Of a stretch of 64,000 nt of DNA, positions 1 to 8,566 are shown piece after piece. The notes beneath the pieces are model-generated. The model made no database searches, was not told where the DNA came from, and was given only the letters and a program-made list of their open reading frames with translations. The first letter of the stretch is position 1. Each line of letters starts with the position of its first letter. The position numbers and the translations under genes are program-made. Source of the DNA: Hyphomicrobiales bacterium (GTDB lineage Bacteria > Pseudomonadota > Alphaproteobacteria > Rhizobiales > Aestuariivirgaceae); NCBI GenBank assembly GCA_016185245.1, contig JACPNZ010000009.1:62001-126000 (forward strand), given 5' to 3'.

Positions 1-390
1 CGCAGGCTCTATGCGGTGGGCGACGATCCCGACGCGGCCGAGCTATCCGGCGTTCCGGTCAAGCGCATGCTGCTGGGTGCCTACACTATCTCTGGCCTGA
101 TCTGCGGCCTGGCCGGCTGGGTGCTGATCGGCCGCATCGGTTCGGTGTCGCCGACCTCGGGCGAATACGCCAACATCGAATCGATCACCGCCGTGGTGAT
201 CGGCGGCATCTCGCTGTTTGGCGGCCGCGGCTCGATCCTCGGCATGATTTTCGGCGGCCTCACCGTCGGTGTCTATTCGCTTGGCCTGCGCCTGCTCGGC
301 GCCGATCCCCAGTACACCTATCTGCTGATCGGCATTTTGATCATCGCCGCCGTGGCCATCGACCAGTGGATCAGAAAGGTATCGGCCTGA
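1..390 (+). CDS. frcC: Fructose-type sugar ABC transporter permease, C-terminal part (5' end outside window)
   Basis: The reading frame is open from base 1, so the start lies upstream; about 129 C-terminal residues are visible. They contain hydrophobic membrane segments and the glycine-rich stretch ITAVVIGGISLFGGRGS, typical of RbsC/FrcC-type inner-membrane permeases of carbohydrate uptake (CUT2) ABC transporters. The C-terminus (AIDQWIRKVSA) matches what I recall of rhizobial FrcC, the fructose/mannose/ribose importer permease. The TGA stop overlaps the ATG of the ATPase gene (ATGA), as expected for an frcC-frcA pair. The substrate is inferred from family resemblance; other sugars are possible. 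The binding protein FrcB is not in the window. Confidence 0.85.
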   Translation, partial: RRLYAVGDDPDAAELSGVPVKRMLLGAYTISGLICGLAGWVLIGRIGSVSPTSGEYANIESITAVVIGGISLFGGRGSILGMIFGGLTVGVYSLGLRLLGADPQYTYLLIGILIIAAVAIDQWIRKVSA

Positions 391-1172
391 TGTCGCGCCA
401 GCCCATTCTCACTACTCGCGGCCTCACCAAGCGCTTTGGCCGCGTCGTCGCCCTGGACCGCGCCGACTTCGAACTCTACGACGGCGAGATCCTCGCGGTT
501 ATCGGCGACAACGGTGCGGGCAAGTCAACCCTGATCAAGGCCATTGCCGGAGCCGTTACACCCGACGAGGGCGAGATCACCCTCGAGGGCAAGCCGGTTC
601 ACTTCCGCTCGCCGATGGAGGCGCGTGCCGCCGGCATCGAGACGGTCTACCAGAACCTGGCGCTGTCGCCGGCGCTGTCAATTACCGACAACATGTTCAT
701 GGGCCGTGAGTTGCGCGTGCCGGGCGTGCTTGGCTCGGTCTTCCGCATGCTCGACCGCGCCACCATGGAGAAGCGGGCGCGTGAAAAGCTCAGCGAGCTT
801 GGCCTGCTGACCATCCAGAACATCGGCCAGACGGTGGAAACCCTGTCGGGCGGCCAGCGCCAGGGTGTCGCCGTCGCCCGCGCCGCCGCCTTCGGCACCA
901 AGGTGCTGATCATGGACGAGCCGACGGCGGCGCTCGGCGTGAAGGAATCGCGCCGAGTGCTGGAATTGATGCTCGATGTGAAGAAGCGCGGCCTGCCGAT
1001 CGTGCTCATTTCGCACAACATGCCGCATGTTTTCGAGGTGGCCGACCGCGTCCATATCCATCGGCTGGGGCGGCGGCTGTGCACCATCGATCCCAAGCAC
1101 TTCACCATGTCGGATGCGGTCGCCTTCATGACCGGCGCCAAGCTACCGCCGGCGGAGCTGGCGGCGGCCTGA
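390..1172 (+). CDS. frcA: Fructose-type sugar ABC transporter ATP-binding protein
   Basis: 260-residue single-domain ABC ATPase that would power sugar uptake with the preceding permease. Walker A is GDNGAGKST near residues 39-47, the signature is LSGGQRQGVAVARA, Walker B is VLIMDEPTAAL, and the switch histidine lies in LISHNMPHVFEVADR. The single-ATPase length fits FrcA rather than the tandem RbsA type. The ATG at 390 overlaps the permease stop by the ATGA arrangement, so I prefer it to the upstream in-frame start at 366, which would lie inside frcC. In rhizobia frcA is usually followed by the kinase gene frcK; here a DUF1330 gene follows instead. Confidence 0.92.
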   Translation: MSRQPILTTRGLTKRFGRVVALDRADFELYDGEILAVIGDNGAGKSTLIKAIAGAVTPDEGEITLEGKPVHFRSPMEARAAGIETVYQNLALSPALSITDNMFMGRELRVPGVLGSVFRMLDRATMEKRAREKLSELGLLTIQNIGQTVETLSGGQRQGVAVARAAAFGTKVLIMDEPTAALGVKESRRVLELMLDVKKRGLPIVLISHNMPHVFEVADRVHIHRLGRRLCTIDPKHFTMSDAVAFMTGAKLPPAELAAA

Positions 1173-1202
1173 GGGTTCGCCGCGCCTGAGGGAGGACATG
1201 AC

Positions 1203-1490
1203 ATGCCCAAGGGATATTGGATCGCCCATGTGACGGTGACCGATGCCGACCGCTACAAGGTCTATGCCGACGCCGCCGGCGAAGCCTTCCGCAAATATGG
1301 CGCCACCATTCTCGCCCGGGGCGGGGCGTACCGGCAGATGGAAGGCCAAGACCGGCCGCGCAATGTGGTGGTGGAGTTTCCCTCGCTGCAGGCGGCGATC
1401 GACTGCTACAACTCGCCCGAATATCAGGCAGCCAAGGCTAACCGCAAGTCCGCCGGCATCGTCGAAATGGTGCTGGTTGAAGGCGTGTGA
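1203..1490 (+). CDS. DUF1330 domain-containing protein
   Basis: 95-residue soluble protein of the DUF1330 family (dimeric alpha/beta barrel, ferredoxin-like fold). It starts MPKGYWIAHVTVTD, has the family pattern of a tyrosine-rich N-terminal strand, the central RNVVVEFPSLQAAIDCYNSPEYQAA segment split over a strand and helix, and ends IVEMVLVEGV. No catalytic residues can be assigned and the family has no established reaction. A purine-rich stretch (GAGGGAGGACATGAC) lies just upstream and could hold the ribosome binding site. It follows frcA by 30 bases and may be cotranscribed with the importer, but a functional link is not shown. Confidence 0.85.
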   Translation: MPKGYWIAHVTVTDADRYKVYADAAGEAFRKYGATILARGGAYRQMEGQDRPRNVVVEFPSLQAAIDCYNSPEYQAAKANRKSAGIVEMVLVEGV

Positions 1491-1544
1491 CGCTTTCAAT
1501 GGCGGCTGGCGATTGCTAAGACTGCCGACGAAAGGGGAATTCCC

Positions 1545-2345
1545 ATGAAGCTAGCGATCGCCGGGGCCGGAGGCCGCATGGGCCGGGTGCTGACCCGGAT
1601 CGTCCATGAAACGCCGGGGGCCGAGGTGGCGGGCGGCCTCGAGGCCAAGGGCTAGCCCCATATCGGCGCCGATCTCGGAACGCTCGCCGGCGTGGGCGCC
1701 CTGGGGATTGCGGTCAGCGACGATCCGCTCGCCCTCTTCACCAGGATCGACGGGGTCATCGATTTCACCGTGCCCGCCGCCTCCCTGGCGTTCGCCGAGC
1801 TTTCGGCCCAGGCCCGCATCGTCCATGTGATCGGCACGACCGGCATCGACGAAGCGGGTGAAGCGGCGATCAAGGCTGCCGCCCGCCATGCCTGCATCGT
1901 CAAGTCGGGCAACATGAGCCTCGGCGTCAATCTGCTTGCCGCCATGGTGCGGAAGGTGGCGGCGGCACTTGGCGAGGAATTCGATATCGAGGTTCTCGAA
2001 ATGCATCACCGGGCCAAGATCGACGCGCCTTCGGGCACCGCACTCCTCCTCGGCAAGGCGGCGGCGCAAGGCCGCGGCATCGATCTGAAGCAGCGTTCGG
2101 TCCGGGTGCGTGATGGACATACGGGGGCGAGGCCTGCGGGCGACATCGGCTTTGCCACGCTGCGTGGCGGCTCGGTCGTCGGCGAGCACACGGTGATGTT
2201 CGCCGGGCCGGCCGAGCGCATCGAGCTCACCCACAAGGCGGAAAGCCGCGACATCTTCGCCAGAGGCGCGGTCAGGGCGGCGTTGTGGGCCATGGACCAG
2301 AAGCCCGGGCTTTATGCGATGAGCGACGTTTTGGGATTGGAGTGA
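1545..2345 (+). pseudogene. dapB: 4-hydroxy-tetrahydrodipicolinate reductase with in-frame amber stop
   Basis: Encodes DapB, the NAD(P)H-dependent reductase of lysine and meso-diaminopimelate synthesis. From the ATG at 1545 (preceded by AAAGGGGAATTCCC) the frame gives the Rossmann motif [10 protein letters not shown], but codon 37 is TAG (1653-1655) in the stretch [12 protein letters not shown], where relatives usually have Ser. The frame then continues intact to 2345 with VIGTTG, the catalytic [15 protein letters not shown] region and a normal C-terminus, 266 codons in total. A GTG at 1692 could restart translation but would lack the nucleotide-binding loop. TCG to TAG is a single-base change. 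The neighbour gpmA is the usual partner. The interruption is either a real nonsense mutation, a suppressed amber, or a sequence error. Confidence 0.85.
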
Positions 2346-2347
2346 TC

Positions 2348-2965
2348 ATGGACCGCCTGCTGGTGCTCGTCCGCCATGGCCAGAGCGAATGGAACCTCAA
2401 GAACCTGTTCACCGGCTGGCGCGACGTGGGGCTGTCCGAAAAGGGCATCGCCGAAGCGCGTGCTGCCGGAAAGAAGCTGAAGGACAAGGGCTTCCAGTTC
2501 GACGTGGCCTATACCAGCGCGCTTTCCCGGGCCCAGCATACTTTGACCCTGATGCTCGAAGAGCTCGGCCAGCCGGGGTTGCCGACGATCAGGGACCAGG
2601 CTCTCAACGAACGCGATTATGGCGACCTCACGGGCCTCAACAAGGACGATGCCCGCAAGAAATGGGGCGAGGAGCAGGTCCATATCTGGCGCCGCTCCTA
2701 TGACGTGGCGCCCCCCGGCGGCGAAAGCCTGAAGGACACGCTGGCCAGGTCGCTGCCTTACTACATGAAGCTCATCCAGCCCGATGTCTTGTCGGGCAAG
2801 CGGGTGCTGGTCTCGGCCCACGGCAATTCCATCCGTTCACTGATCATGGCGATCGAGGGGCTGACGCCGGAACAGATTTTGAAACGCGAGCTCGAGACCG
2901 GGGTGCCTGTCGTGTATCGGCTGGGGGCCGACTCGCGGCCCCTTTCGGTGGAAACCCTTGCCTGA
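2348..2965 (+). CDS. gpmA: 2,3-bisphosphoglycerate-dependent phosphoglycerate mutase
   Basis: 205-residue cofactor-dependent phosphoglycerate mutase interconverting 3- and 2-phosphoglycerate in glycolysis and gluconeogenesis. The phosphohistidine motif [10 protein letters not shown] is at residues 6-15, followed by [15 protein letters not shown], the [15 protein letters not shown] substrate loop, and the second catalytic histidine in [10 protein letters not shown]. It is shorter than the enterobacterial enzyme (about 250 residues), as is normal for the alphaproteobacterial form. The gene starts two bases after the dapB stop and its own TGA overlaps the ATG of the GNAT gene, so the three are probably one operon. 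Confidence 0.95.
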   Translation: MDRLLVLVRHGQSEWNLKNLFTGWRDVGLSEKGIAEARAAGKKLKDKGFQFDVAYTSALSRAQHTLTLMLEELGQPGLPTIRDQALNERDYGDLTGLNKDDARKKWGEEQVHIWRRSYDVAPPGGESLKDTLARSLPYYMKLIQPDVLSGKRVLVSAHGNSIRSLIMAIEGLTPEQILKRELETGVPVVYRLGADSRPLSVETLA

Positions 2966-3465
2966 TGCGGGTTGCCCTGCTCTCGCCGGCTGAGTTTCGC
3001 GCCGCCATGCCGCGGCTTGGCGAAATCCTCGCCGATGCGGTTGTGGGCGGCGCCGGGGTGAGCTTCATGCTGCCCTTCTCGGCCGCCGAGGGAGCGGCGT
3101 GGTGGGCCGGTGTCGATCCTGCGAAGAAGCAGGTTTTCGCGGCGAGCCAAGACGGTCAAATCGCCGGAGTGGTCATTCTCGAACGGGCCTGGCAGCCGAA
3201 CCAGCCCCATCGTGGCGAAATCTCCAAGTTGCTGGTGCATCGCTCATTCCGCCGGAAAGGCATCGGCAAGCTGCTGCTTCAAGCGGTCGAGAGGGAGGCC
3301 CGGGCGCAGGGCCTGACGCTCCTCAACTTCGACACGGTGGCGGGAAGTCCCGCCGAAGCCTTCTACCGCAGCCTCGGTTTCACCTGTGCCGGCACCATTC
3401 CGGGCTATGCCTATTCGCCCGACGGCCGCCTCGACGACACGGCGATTTTCTATAAGCAGCTCTGA
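2965..3465 (+). CDS. GNAT family N-acetyltransferase
   Basis: 166-residue acyl-CoA-dependent N-acetyltransferase. The acetyl-CoA binding motif A is visible as KLLVHRSFRRKGIGKLLLQAVE (the R/Q-x-x-G-x-G/A pattern is RRKGIG), followed by motif B in LNFDTVAGSPAEAFYRSLGF, where the tyrosine of AFYRSLGF is the usual general-acid position. The acceptor substrate cannot be predicted. Its ATG overlaps the gpmA stop, so it is likely translationally coupled to gpmA. It converges on the Ada-like gene, with the two stop codons abutting at 3465/3466. Confidence 0.9.
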   Translation: MRVALLSPAEFRAAMPRLGEILADAVVGGAGVSFMLPFSAAEGAAWWAGVDPAKKQVFAASQDGQIAGVVILERAWQPNQPHRGEISKLLVHRSFRRKGIGKLLLQAVEREARAQGLTLLNFDTVAGSPAEAFYRSLGFTCAGTIPGYAYSPDGRLDDTAIFYKQL

Positions 3466-4338
3466 TCAGGCGGCGCGGGCCGAGATGCCCGCTTCCCAGC
3501 CGAGGATGGCGCGCTTGCGGGTAAGTCCCCAGTGATAGCCGCAGAGCCCGCCGGATTTTCCCAGCACCCGGTGACAGGGCACCACGAAGGAAATGGGATT
3601 CTTGCCGACCGCCGTTCCCACCGCCCGGGCGGCACTCGCCTTGCCGAGATGGGCGGCGATGTCGGAATAGGTCGTCGCCTTGCCGAGCGGAATGCGCAGA
3701 AGCGTTTCCCACACCCGGATCTCGAAATCCGAACCGATGAAGACGACGCGTAGTGGCCGGTCCGGCGACCAGGCATTGGTGTCGAAGATACGCGCCGCGT
3801 AGGGTGCCGTCGCCGCCAGGTCCTCGACATAGTCGGCTTCGGGCCAGCGCCCCATCATGTCGGCGAGTACCGAACGCTCCTCGCCCGCATCGGCGAAGGC
3901 AAGTCCGCACAGGCCCATCTCCGTCACCATGACGAGGGCCCGGCCGAAGGGGCAGTCGTGGAAGCCATAGGAGACGGTGAGCCCCCTGCCCCTGGCCTTG
4001 TAGGTGCCGGGCGACATGCCCTCGTGGGTGACAAACAAATCGTGCAGTCGGCCCGGCCCCGAAAGCCCCACCTCATAGGCCGTATCGAGGATCGAGGCGG
4101 AATCGCGCAAGAGCTCGCGAGCATGATCAATGGTGATCGCCTGCAGGAAGGCCTTGGGGCTCAAGCCGGCCCAGCGGGTGAAAAGCCGCTGCAAATGATG
4201 GGGGCTGACGCCGCTGCGCGCGGCCAGTTCGTCGAGCGACGGCTGGTCGCGCCAGTTCTCGGTGAGAAAGGCGAGGCTGCGGCGCACCATGTCATAATCG
4301 CGGGCGGCAGTGGCGGTTTCGAGGGGCATCGTGTTCAT
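3466..4338 (-). CDS. AraC-type HTH / methylated-DNA-[protein]-cysteine S-methyltransferase (Ada-like)
   Basis: 290 residues. The N-terminal third is an AraC-type helix-turn-helix (LDELAARSGVSPHHLQRLF, then SILDTAYEVGLSGPGRLHDLF), and the C-terminal half is an O6-alkylguanine-DNA alkyltransferase with acceptor Cys255 in the canonical PCHRV motif. It removes O6-alkyl groups from guanine by a suicide transfer. Compared with E. coli Ada it lacks the N-terminal zinc-cysteine domain that senses methylphosphotriesters, so an Ada-like inducible activator role is not supported by that route. It is monocistronic, convergent with the GNAT gene and adjacent to nth, another base-damage repair gene. Confidence 0.93.
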   Translation of the reverse strand: MNTMPLETATAARDYDMVRRSLAFLTENWRDQPSLDELAARSGVSPHHLQRLFTRWAGLSPKAFLQAITIDHARELLRDSASILDTAYEVGLSGPGRLHDLFVTHEGMSPGTYKARGRGLTVSYGFHDCPFGRALVMVTEMGLCGLAFADAGEERSVLADMMGRWPEADYVEDLAATAPYAARIFDTNAWSPDRPLRVVFIGSDFEIRVWETLLRIPLGKATTYSDIAAHLGKASAARAVGTAVGKNPISFVVPCHRVLGKSGGLCGYHWGLTRKRAILGWEAGISARAA

Positions 4339-4386
4339 GGGCCGGAATTTAGGAGGCGCGAAAGCCCGCCGCCACCCGATTCTTGC

Positions 4387-4863
4387 TCAGATGCGGGGCG
4401 TGGCCAGCGCCGCCTTGAGTGCGGTGGCCAGCTCCCGGCGCTCGAAGGGGGCGAGAAAGCTGCCGATTTCCGTGCGCTGCCCGTGGGATGCGATGAACAG
4501 CCGGCCGATCAGCTCGCGCTCCCGGTCGATCTCGAGGTCGACCCTCGCCCAGCGGCGGACGAAACGCTGCGCCTCCGGGGCCAGGCCCTCGGGCAGCCGT
4601 TCCAGCACCAGTTCGTGCTCGGTGATCTCGATCCGTTCGGCCCGGCGGCCGTCGGCGAAATTGCGCCGGAACGCCAGCCACAGGATGGCGACGTCGAGGC
4701 CGCAGAAGCCGATCACCGGCCAGGCGCCGATCAGGAAGAAGACCAGGCCGGCTATAAGATTCATCGCCACGATCAGGCCCATCACCGCCAGGAAGCCATG
4801 GCGGGTGAGCGAGCGGTGCGGCGTCAGGGTCGCCACCCAGCTTTTCGGGTTGCTTCGTTCCAT
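4387..4863 (-). CDS. DUF2244 domain-containing membrane protein
   Basis: 158-residue protein of the DUF2244 family. Two membrane-spanning segments sit near residues 23-62 (GFLAVMGLIVAMNLIAGLVF and GAWPVIGFCGLDVAILWLAF), followed by a soluble domain of short beta strands (IEITEHELVLERLP and RWARVDLEI) and an LAPFERRELATALKAAL helix at the end. No enzymatic motif is present and the family's function is unknown. It is divergent from nth with only about 40 bases between the starts, an arrangement I recall as common in Rhizobiales. Confidence 0.85.
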   Translation of the reverse strand: MERSNPKSWVATLTPHRSLTRHGFLAVMGLIVAMNLIAGLVFFLIGAWPVIGFCGLDVAILWLAFRRNFADGRRAERIEITEHELVLERLPEGLAPEAQRFVRRWARVDLEIDRERELIGRLFIASHGQRTEIGSFLAPFERRELATALKAALATPRI

Positions 4864-4904
4864 CGTCCCGTCCTACTGGTAGGCGTCAATTCAACAGGGA
4901 TTCC

Positions 4905-5564
4905 ATGGCCAGGACAAGGAGGCTCTCGCAAGCCGAGGTCGAAGAGGTGTTCCGGCGCTTTCAGGCGGCCGAACCCGAGCCCAAGGGCGAACTCGAATCG
5001 GTCAATACTTTCACCTTTCTGGTGGCGGTGGTGCTCTCGGCCCAGGCGACCGATGCGGGTGTGAACAAGGCGACCCGGGCGCTGTTCAAGATCGCCGACA
5101 CGCCGCAGAAGATGCTGGCGCTCGGCGAAGAAGGTTTGCGCGAGCAGATCAAGACCATCGGTCTATTCCGCGCCAAGGCGAAGAATGTGATCGGTCTGTC
5201 GAAGGCCCTGGTCGAACTGCATGGTGGCGAGGTGCCCGACAGCCGCGAGGCGCTGGAAGCGCTTCCCGGGGTTGGCCGCAAGACAGCGAATGTGGTGCTG
5301 AATATCGCCTTCGGCGAGCCCACCATCGCGGTCGATACGCACATCTTTAGGCTCGGCAACCGCATCGGGCTGGCTCCCGGCAAGACGCCGCTCGAGGTCG
5401 AGCAGAAGCTCATGAAGGCGGTGCCGGCGAAATATCTGCGCCACGCCCATCACTGGCTCATCCTGCATGGGCGCTATCTGTGCAAGGCGAGGAAGCCCGA
5501 ATGCTGGCGCTGCCCGATCGCCGACCTCTGCCGCTTCAGCGCGAAGACGCCGAAACCCGCTTGA
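4905..5564 (+). CDS. nth: Endonuclease III (DNA glycosylase/AP lyase)
   Basis: 219-residue base-excision repair enzyme removing oxidised pyrimidines and cleaving abasic sites. The helix-hairpin-helix LPGVGRKTANVVLN lies near residue 120 and includes the catalytic lysine; the catalytic aspartate is in VDTHIFRLGNR. The C-terminal [4Fe-4S] ligands follow the C-x6-C-x2-C-x5-C spacing in CKARKPECWRCPIADLC. Length is typical. The last 29 bases overlap the 3' end of the convergent EI24-family gene. Confidence 0.97.
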   Translation: MARTRRLSQAEVEEVFRRFQAAEPEPKGELESVNTFTFLVAVVLSAQATDAGVNKATRALFKIADTPQKMLALGEEGLREQIKTIGLFRAKAKNVIGLSKALVELHGGEVPDSREALEALPGVGRKTANVVLNIAFGEPTIAVDTHIFRLGNRIGLAPGKTPLEVEQKLMKAVPAKYLRHAHHWLILHGRYLCKARKPECWRCPIADLCRFSAKTPKPA

Positions 5565-6198
5565 ACAGGTGGACGAAATAGGAGGTGGCAAAGAGCGGCA
5601 CGGCGAGATTGAGGATCGGCACCAGCGCCAGGAGTGCCGGCAGGAGCCCCGCCGCGAACACCAGGGGCCCATTCCGCTGCCGCAACTCGCGGGCCTCGTC
5701 AACGCCCAAGTGCCGCATCGCGGCCATTTCGAAATATTCGCGGCCGATAAGATAGGCGTTGATTGCCACCAGTGCGGCGGCCCCCACCCCGGTGAAGACG
5801 AGCGGCAGGGCGGCGAGGTTGACCAGGAGCACCATGGCGCCGAAACGCAGCGCGATGACGATGGCCTGGCGGGAGCCGAGCGGCTGGCCCGGCGGGTCGC
5901 GCGGATAGTGCCGGCGTTCGACCTCGGCGGCGATGGCGTCGAGAAAGAGCCCGGCGAACAGCGCAATCACCGGCGCCATGAGGAAGAAGAAGGCGGCGAC
6001 GAGCGCTACCCCGGTGCCGATCGCCAGCAACGCCTCGGCCCAGGGCCAGGGCAGGAGCGTGAGGCCCGCGATCAGGACTTCGACGGCGACGAAGACCACG
6101 ATGAACAGCGCCAGCGTCAGCGCGATGGCCTTGCCCAGCACGGCTCGGAAGCCGGGCGCGGCGAGGTCGGCCAGGGCCTTGACGGCGGCGGGGATCAT
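5536..6198 (-). CDS. EI24/CysZ-like integral membrane protein
   Basis: 220-residue polytopic membrane protein of the EI24 domain family, which includes CysZ sulfate permeases. Hydrophobic segments include ALTLALFIVVFVAVEVLIAG, LVAAFFFLMAPVIALFAG, FGAMVLLVNLAALPLVF and a C-terminal LFATSYFVHLF. The signature block NAYLIGREYFEMAAMRHLG is characteristic of the family. The ATG at 6198 was chosen because homologous sequence begins there. There is no cys gene nearby to support sulfate transport, so I keep the family name only. The 3' end overlaps nth by 29 bases on the opposite strand. Confidence 0.85.
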   Translation of the reverse strand: MIPAAVKALADLAAPGFRAVLGKAIALTLALFIVVFVAVEVLIAGLTLLPWPWAEALLAIGTGVALVAAFFFLMAPVIALFAGLFLDAIAAEVERRHYPRDPPGQPLGSRQAIVIALRFGAMVLLVNLAALPLVFTGVGAAALVAINAYLIGREYFEMAAMRHLGVDEARELRQRNGPLVFAAGLLPALLALVPILNLAVPLFATSYFVHLFKRVSASSR

Positions 6199-6279
6199 GG
6201 CTCCCACAGCTAATGGCGGCGGCTTGCCTGCGCAAGGGCCATCGGCTATCGGCAGGCGGAGCCTTTCACGGGAGTTTGC

Positions 6280-7275
6280 ATGACCGCGCCTGACATCGAC
6301 GTTCTCTGCATCGGCAACGCCATCGTCGATGTGATCGCCAGGGTCGACGAAGGCTTCATCGAAAAGCACGGGCTGGTGAAGGGCTCGATGAACCTGATCG
6401 ACGAGGTCCGGGCCGAGCTGCTCTATGCCGACATGGGCCAGGCGATCGAGGTGTCGGGCGGATCGGCCGGCAACACGGCGGCGGGTGTTGCCTCCTTCGG
6501 CGGCAGGGCCGCCTATTTCGGCAAGGTCAAGGCCGACCAGTTGGGCCATATCTACCGGCACGACATGCGGGCGCAAGGGGTGCGCTTCGATTCAGGCGCG
6601 GCAAGCGAGGGTCCGGCCACGGCGCGCTCCTTCATCCTGGTGACGCCCGAGGGCGAGCGCACCATGAACACCTATCTCGGCGCCTGCGTGAATCTTACGA
6701 CCGCCGACATCAATGCGGACGTCGTTTCGGCGGCAAAGGTCACCTACATGGAAGGCTATCTGTGGGACCGGCCGGCGGCCAAGGAGGCCTTCAAGCTCGC
6801 CGCCAAGATCGCCCGGGCCCAGGACCGCCTCACCTCGATCACGCTTTCCGACTCCTTCTGCGTCGAGCGCCATCGCGAGAGTTTCCTAGAATTGATCCGC
6901 AACGACATCGACCTGATCTTTGCCAACGAGTCGGAGATCAAGTCGCTGTACCAGACCCAGAATTTCGATGGCGCCATGCAGGCGATCCGCAAGGATTGCC
7001 CGATCGCGGTGCTCACCCGGTCGGCTGCCGGCTGCGTGGTGGTGAAAGGTTCCGAGACGCTCTCGGCCCCGGCCTATCCGGTCAACAAGGTGATCGATGT
7101 GACCGGGGCGGGCGATCTCTTCGCCGCCGGCTTTCTCTTCGGCTTCACCGCCAACCGGCCGCTGGCTCACTGCGCCCAGCTCGGAGCGCTTGCGGCTGCC
7201 GAAATCATCTCGCATATCGGTGCCCGGCCCGAAGTGAACCTCAAGGCCCACGCCCGCGCCGTGGGGCTGTTATAG
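6280..7275 (+). CDS. Adenosine kinase (PfkB family)
   Basis: 331-residue PfkB-family sugar/nucleoside kinase. The N-terminal signature [13 protein letters not shown] is followed by [18 protein letters not shown] and the C-terminal PfkB signature [18 protein letters not shown], in which DTGAGD-type Asp is the catalytic base. Homologues with this N-terminus in Rhizobiales are annotated adenosine kinase, phosphorylating adenosine to AMP for purine salvage; other nucleoside or sugar substrates cannot be excluded. A GGGAG ribosome-binding-like sequence lies 7 bases before the ATG. The stop overlaps the coaA stop region by 6 bases in convergent orientation. Confidence 0.85.
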   Translation: MTAPDIDVLCIGNAIVDVIARVDEGFIEKHGLVKGSMNLIDEVRAELLYADMGQAIEVSGGSAGNTAAGVASFGGRAAYFGKVKADQLGHIYRHDMRAQGVRFDSGAASEGPATARSFILVTPEGERTMNTYLGACVNLTTADINADVVSAAKVTYMEGYLWDRPAAKEAFKLAAKIARAQDRLTSITLSDSFCVERHRESFLELIRNDIDLIFANESEIKSLYQTQNFDGAMQAIRKDCPIAVLTRSAAGCVVVKGSETLSAPAYPVNKVIDVTGAGDLFAAGFLFGFTANRPLAHCAQLGALAAAEIISHIGARPEVNLKAHARAVGLL

Positions 7276-8220
7276 CTTCCTCAGGAACACGCTGCGCACG
7301 AAGTGGTCAGCACCCTTGCGCAGGACGAGATCGGCGCGCGGCCGGGTGGGCAAGAGGTTCTCGCGCAAATTCACCAGATTGATCGTCTCCCACAGCCTGG
7401 CCGCCGTGGCTCGGGCTTCGGCGTCGCTTAAATTCGCGTAGCGGTGAAAATAGGATTTGGGATTGCGGAAGGCGCCGTCGCGCAGCGACAGGAAGCGGTC
7501 GATGTACCATTGGCGCAGGTCGTCGACATCGGCGTCGAGAAAGATCGAGAAGTCGAAGAAGTCGGAGGCATTGGGAATGCCGCGGCCGTCGCGCGGCGGC
7601 CGCCCGGTCTGCAACACGTTGAGGCCCTCGACGATCAGGATGTCGGGGTGGTCGATGCTGACCCGCTCGTTCTTCAAGACGTCGTAGGAGAGATGCGAAT
7701 AGAGCGGCGCGGTGACATGCGGGTTCCCCGCCTTGATGTCGGAAAGAAAGCGCAGGATCGAGGGCAGATCGTAGCTCTCGGGGAAGCCTTTCCGGTTCAT
7801 CAGCCCCTCGCGCTCAAGGACAGCGTTGGGCAGGAGGAAGCCGTCGGTGGTGACGAGATCGACCTTCGGGTGCTTGGGCCAGCGGGCCAGAAGCCGCTGC
7901 AGGATGCGCGCCGTGGTGCTCTTGCCGACGGCGACGCTGCCCGCCATGCCGATCACATAGGGAACCTTGCGGTCGTTGCTATGGAGGAAATTGTTGGTAG
8001 CGCGGAACAGGCCTTGGGTCGCCGCCACATAGAGATTGAGGAGGCGCGACAGCGGCAGGTAAATAGTCTCGACCTCGGCCAAGTCGATGCGGTCGTTGAG
8101 GCTGCGCAGCTCGTCGAGGTCGGCCTGGGTCAGCGTCATCGGCGTGTCGGCGCGCAGTGCCGCCCATTCGTCGCGCGAAAATCGCCGGAATGGCGAGACT
8201 TCCTTGGCAAGATCGTCCAT
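7270..8220 (-). CDS. coaA: Pantothenate kinase, type I
   Basis: 316 residues, the same length as E. coli CoaA. It catalyses the first step of coenzyme A synthesis, ATP-dependent phosphorylation of pantothenate. The P-loop is [17 protein letters not shown], followed by [16 protein letters not shown], the family block RKGFPESYD, and [12 protein letters not shown]. The start [19 protein letters not shown] at 8220 resembles relatives. It lies two bases downstream of hisE on the same strand, so it may be read from the his operon; this grouping of hisE and coaA is familiar in Rhizobiales. Confidence 0.97.
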   Translation of the reverse strand: MDDLAKEVSPFRRFSRDEWAALRADTPMTLTQADLDELRSLNDRIDLAEVETIYLPLSRLLNLYVAATQGLFRATNNFLHSNDRKVPYVIGMAGSVAVGKSTTARILQRLLARWPKHPKVDLVTTDGFLLPNAVLEREGLMNRKGFPESYDLPSILRFLSDIKAGNPHVTAPLYSHLSYDVLKNERVSIDHPDILIVEGLNVLQTGRPPRDGRGIPNASDFFDFSIFLDADVDDLRQWYIDRFLSLRDGAFRNPKSYFHRYANLSDAEARATAARLWETINLVNLRENLLPTRPRADLVLRKGADHFVRSVFLRKL

Positions 8221-8222
8221 GG

Positions 8223-8555
8223 TCAGTCCTTCCGGCGCGAGGCTTTCTCGGCGATGCCGCTGACGGCCTTGCGGCGAGCGAGTTCCGCCATCACCGCGGC
8301 GAGCGGCACTTCGGTTGCCTCGAGCAGCACCAGCAGATGGTAGAGAAGGTCGGCCGCTTCCGCCGTCACCTGGGGTTTGTCGCCGGTGACCGCCGCAAGG
8401 GCCGCCTCGATTGCCTCCTCGCCCAGCTTCTTGGCGCATTTCTCGACGCCCTGGGACAAGAGCCTGGCGGTATAGGAGGTCTCGGGCGAAGCGCCGCGCC
8501 GGCTTGCGATCGCGTCGGCAAGCTCCGCCAGAATGTCCAGCCGGTGGTCCCCCAT
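8223..8555 (-). CDS. hisE: Phosphoribosyl-ATP pyrophosphatase
   Basis: 110-residue all-alpha nucleotide pyrophosphohydrolase catalysing PRATP to PRAMP, the second step of histidine synthesis. The MazG-like acidic motif is [14 protein letters not shown] with [13 protein letters not shown] following. I place the start at 8555 ([12 protein letters not shown]), preceded by TAGGTAAGGCC; a GTG at 8570 overlapping the hisF stop is an alternative that adds five residues. HisI, the next enzyme, is not fused and not in the window. Confidence 0.93.
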   Translation of the reverse strand: MGDHRLDILAELADAIASRRGASPETSYTARLLSQGVEKCAKKLGEEAIEAALAAVTGDKPQVTAEAADLLYHLLVLLEATEVPLAAVMAELARRKAVSGIAEKASRRKD

Positions 8556-8566
8556 GGCCTTACCTA

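Noticed and set aside
1203-1490. frcK, the kinase usually following frcA
   Set aside because: The gene is only 95 codons and is a DUF1330 protein without any kinase motif.
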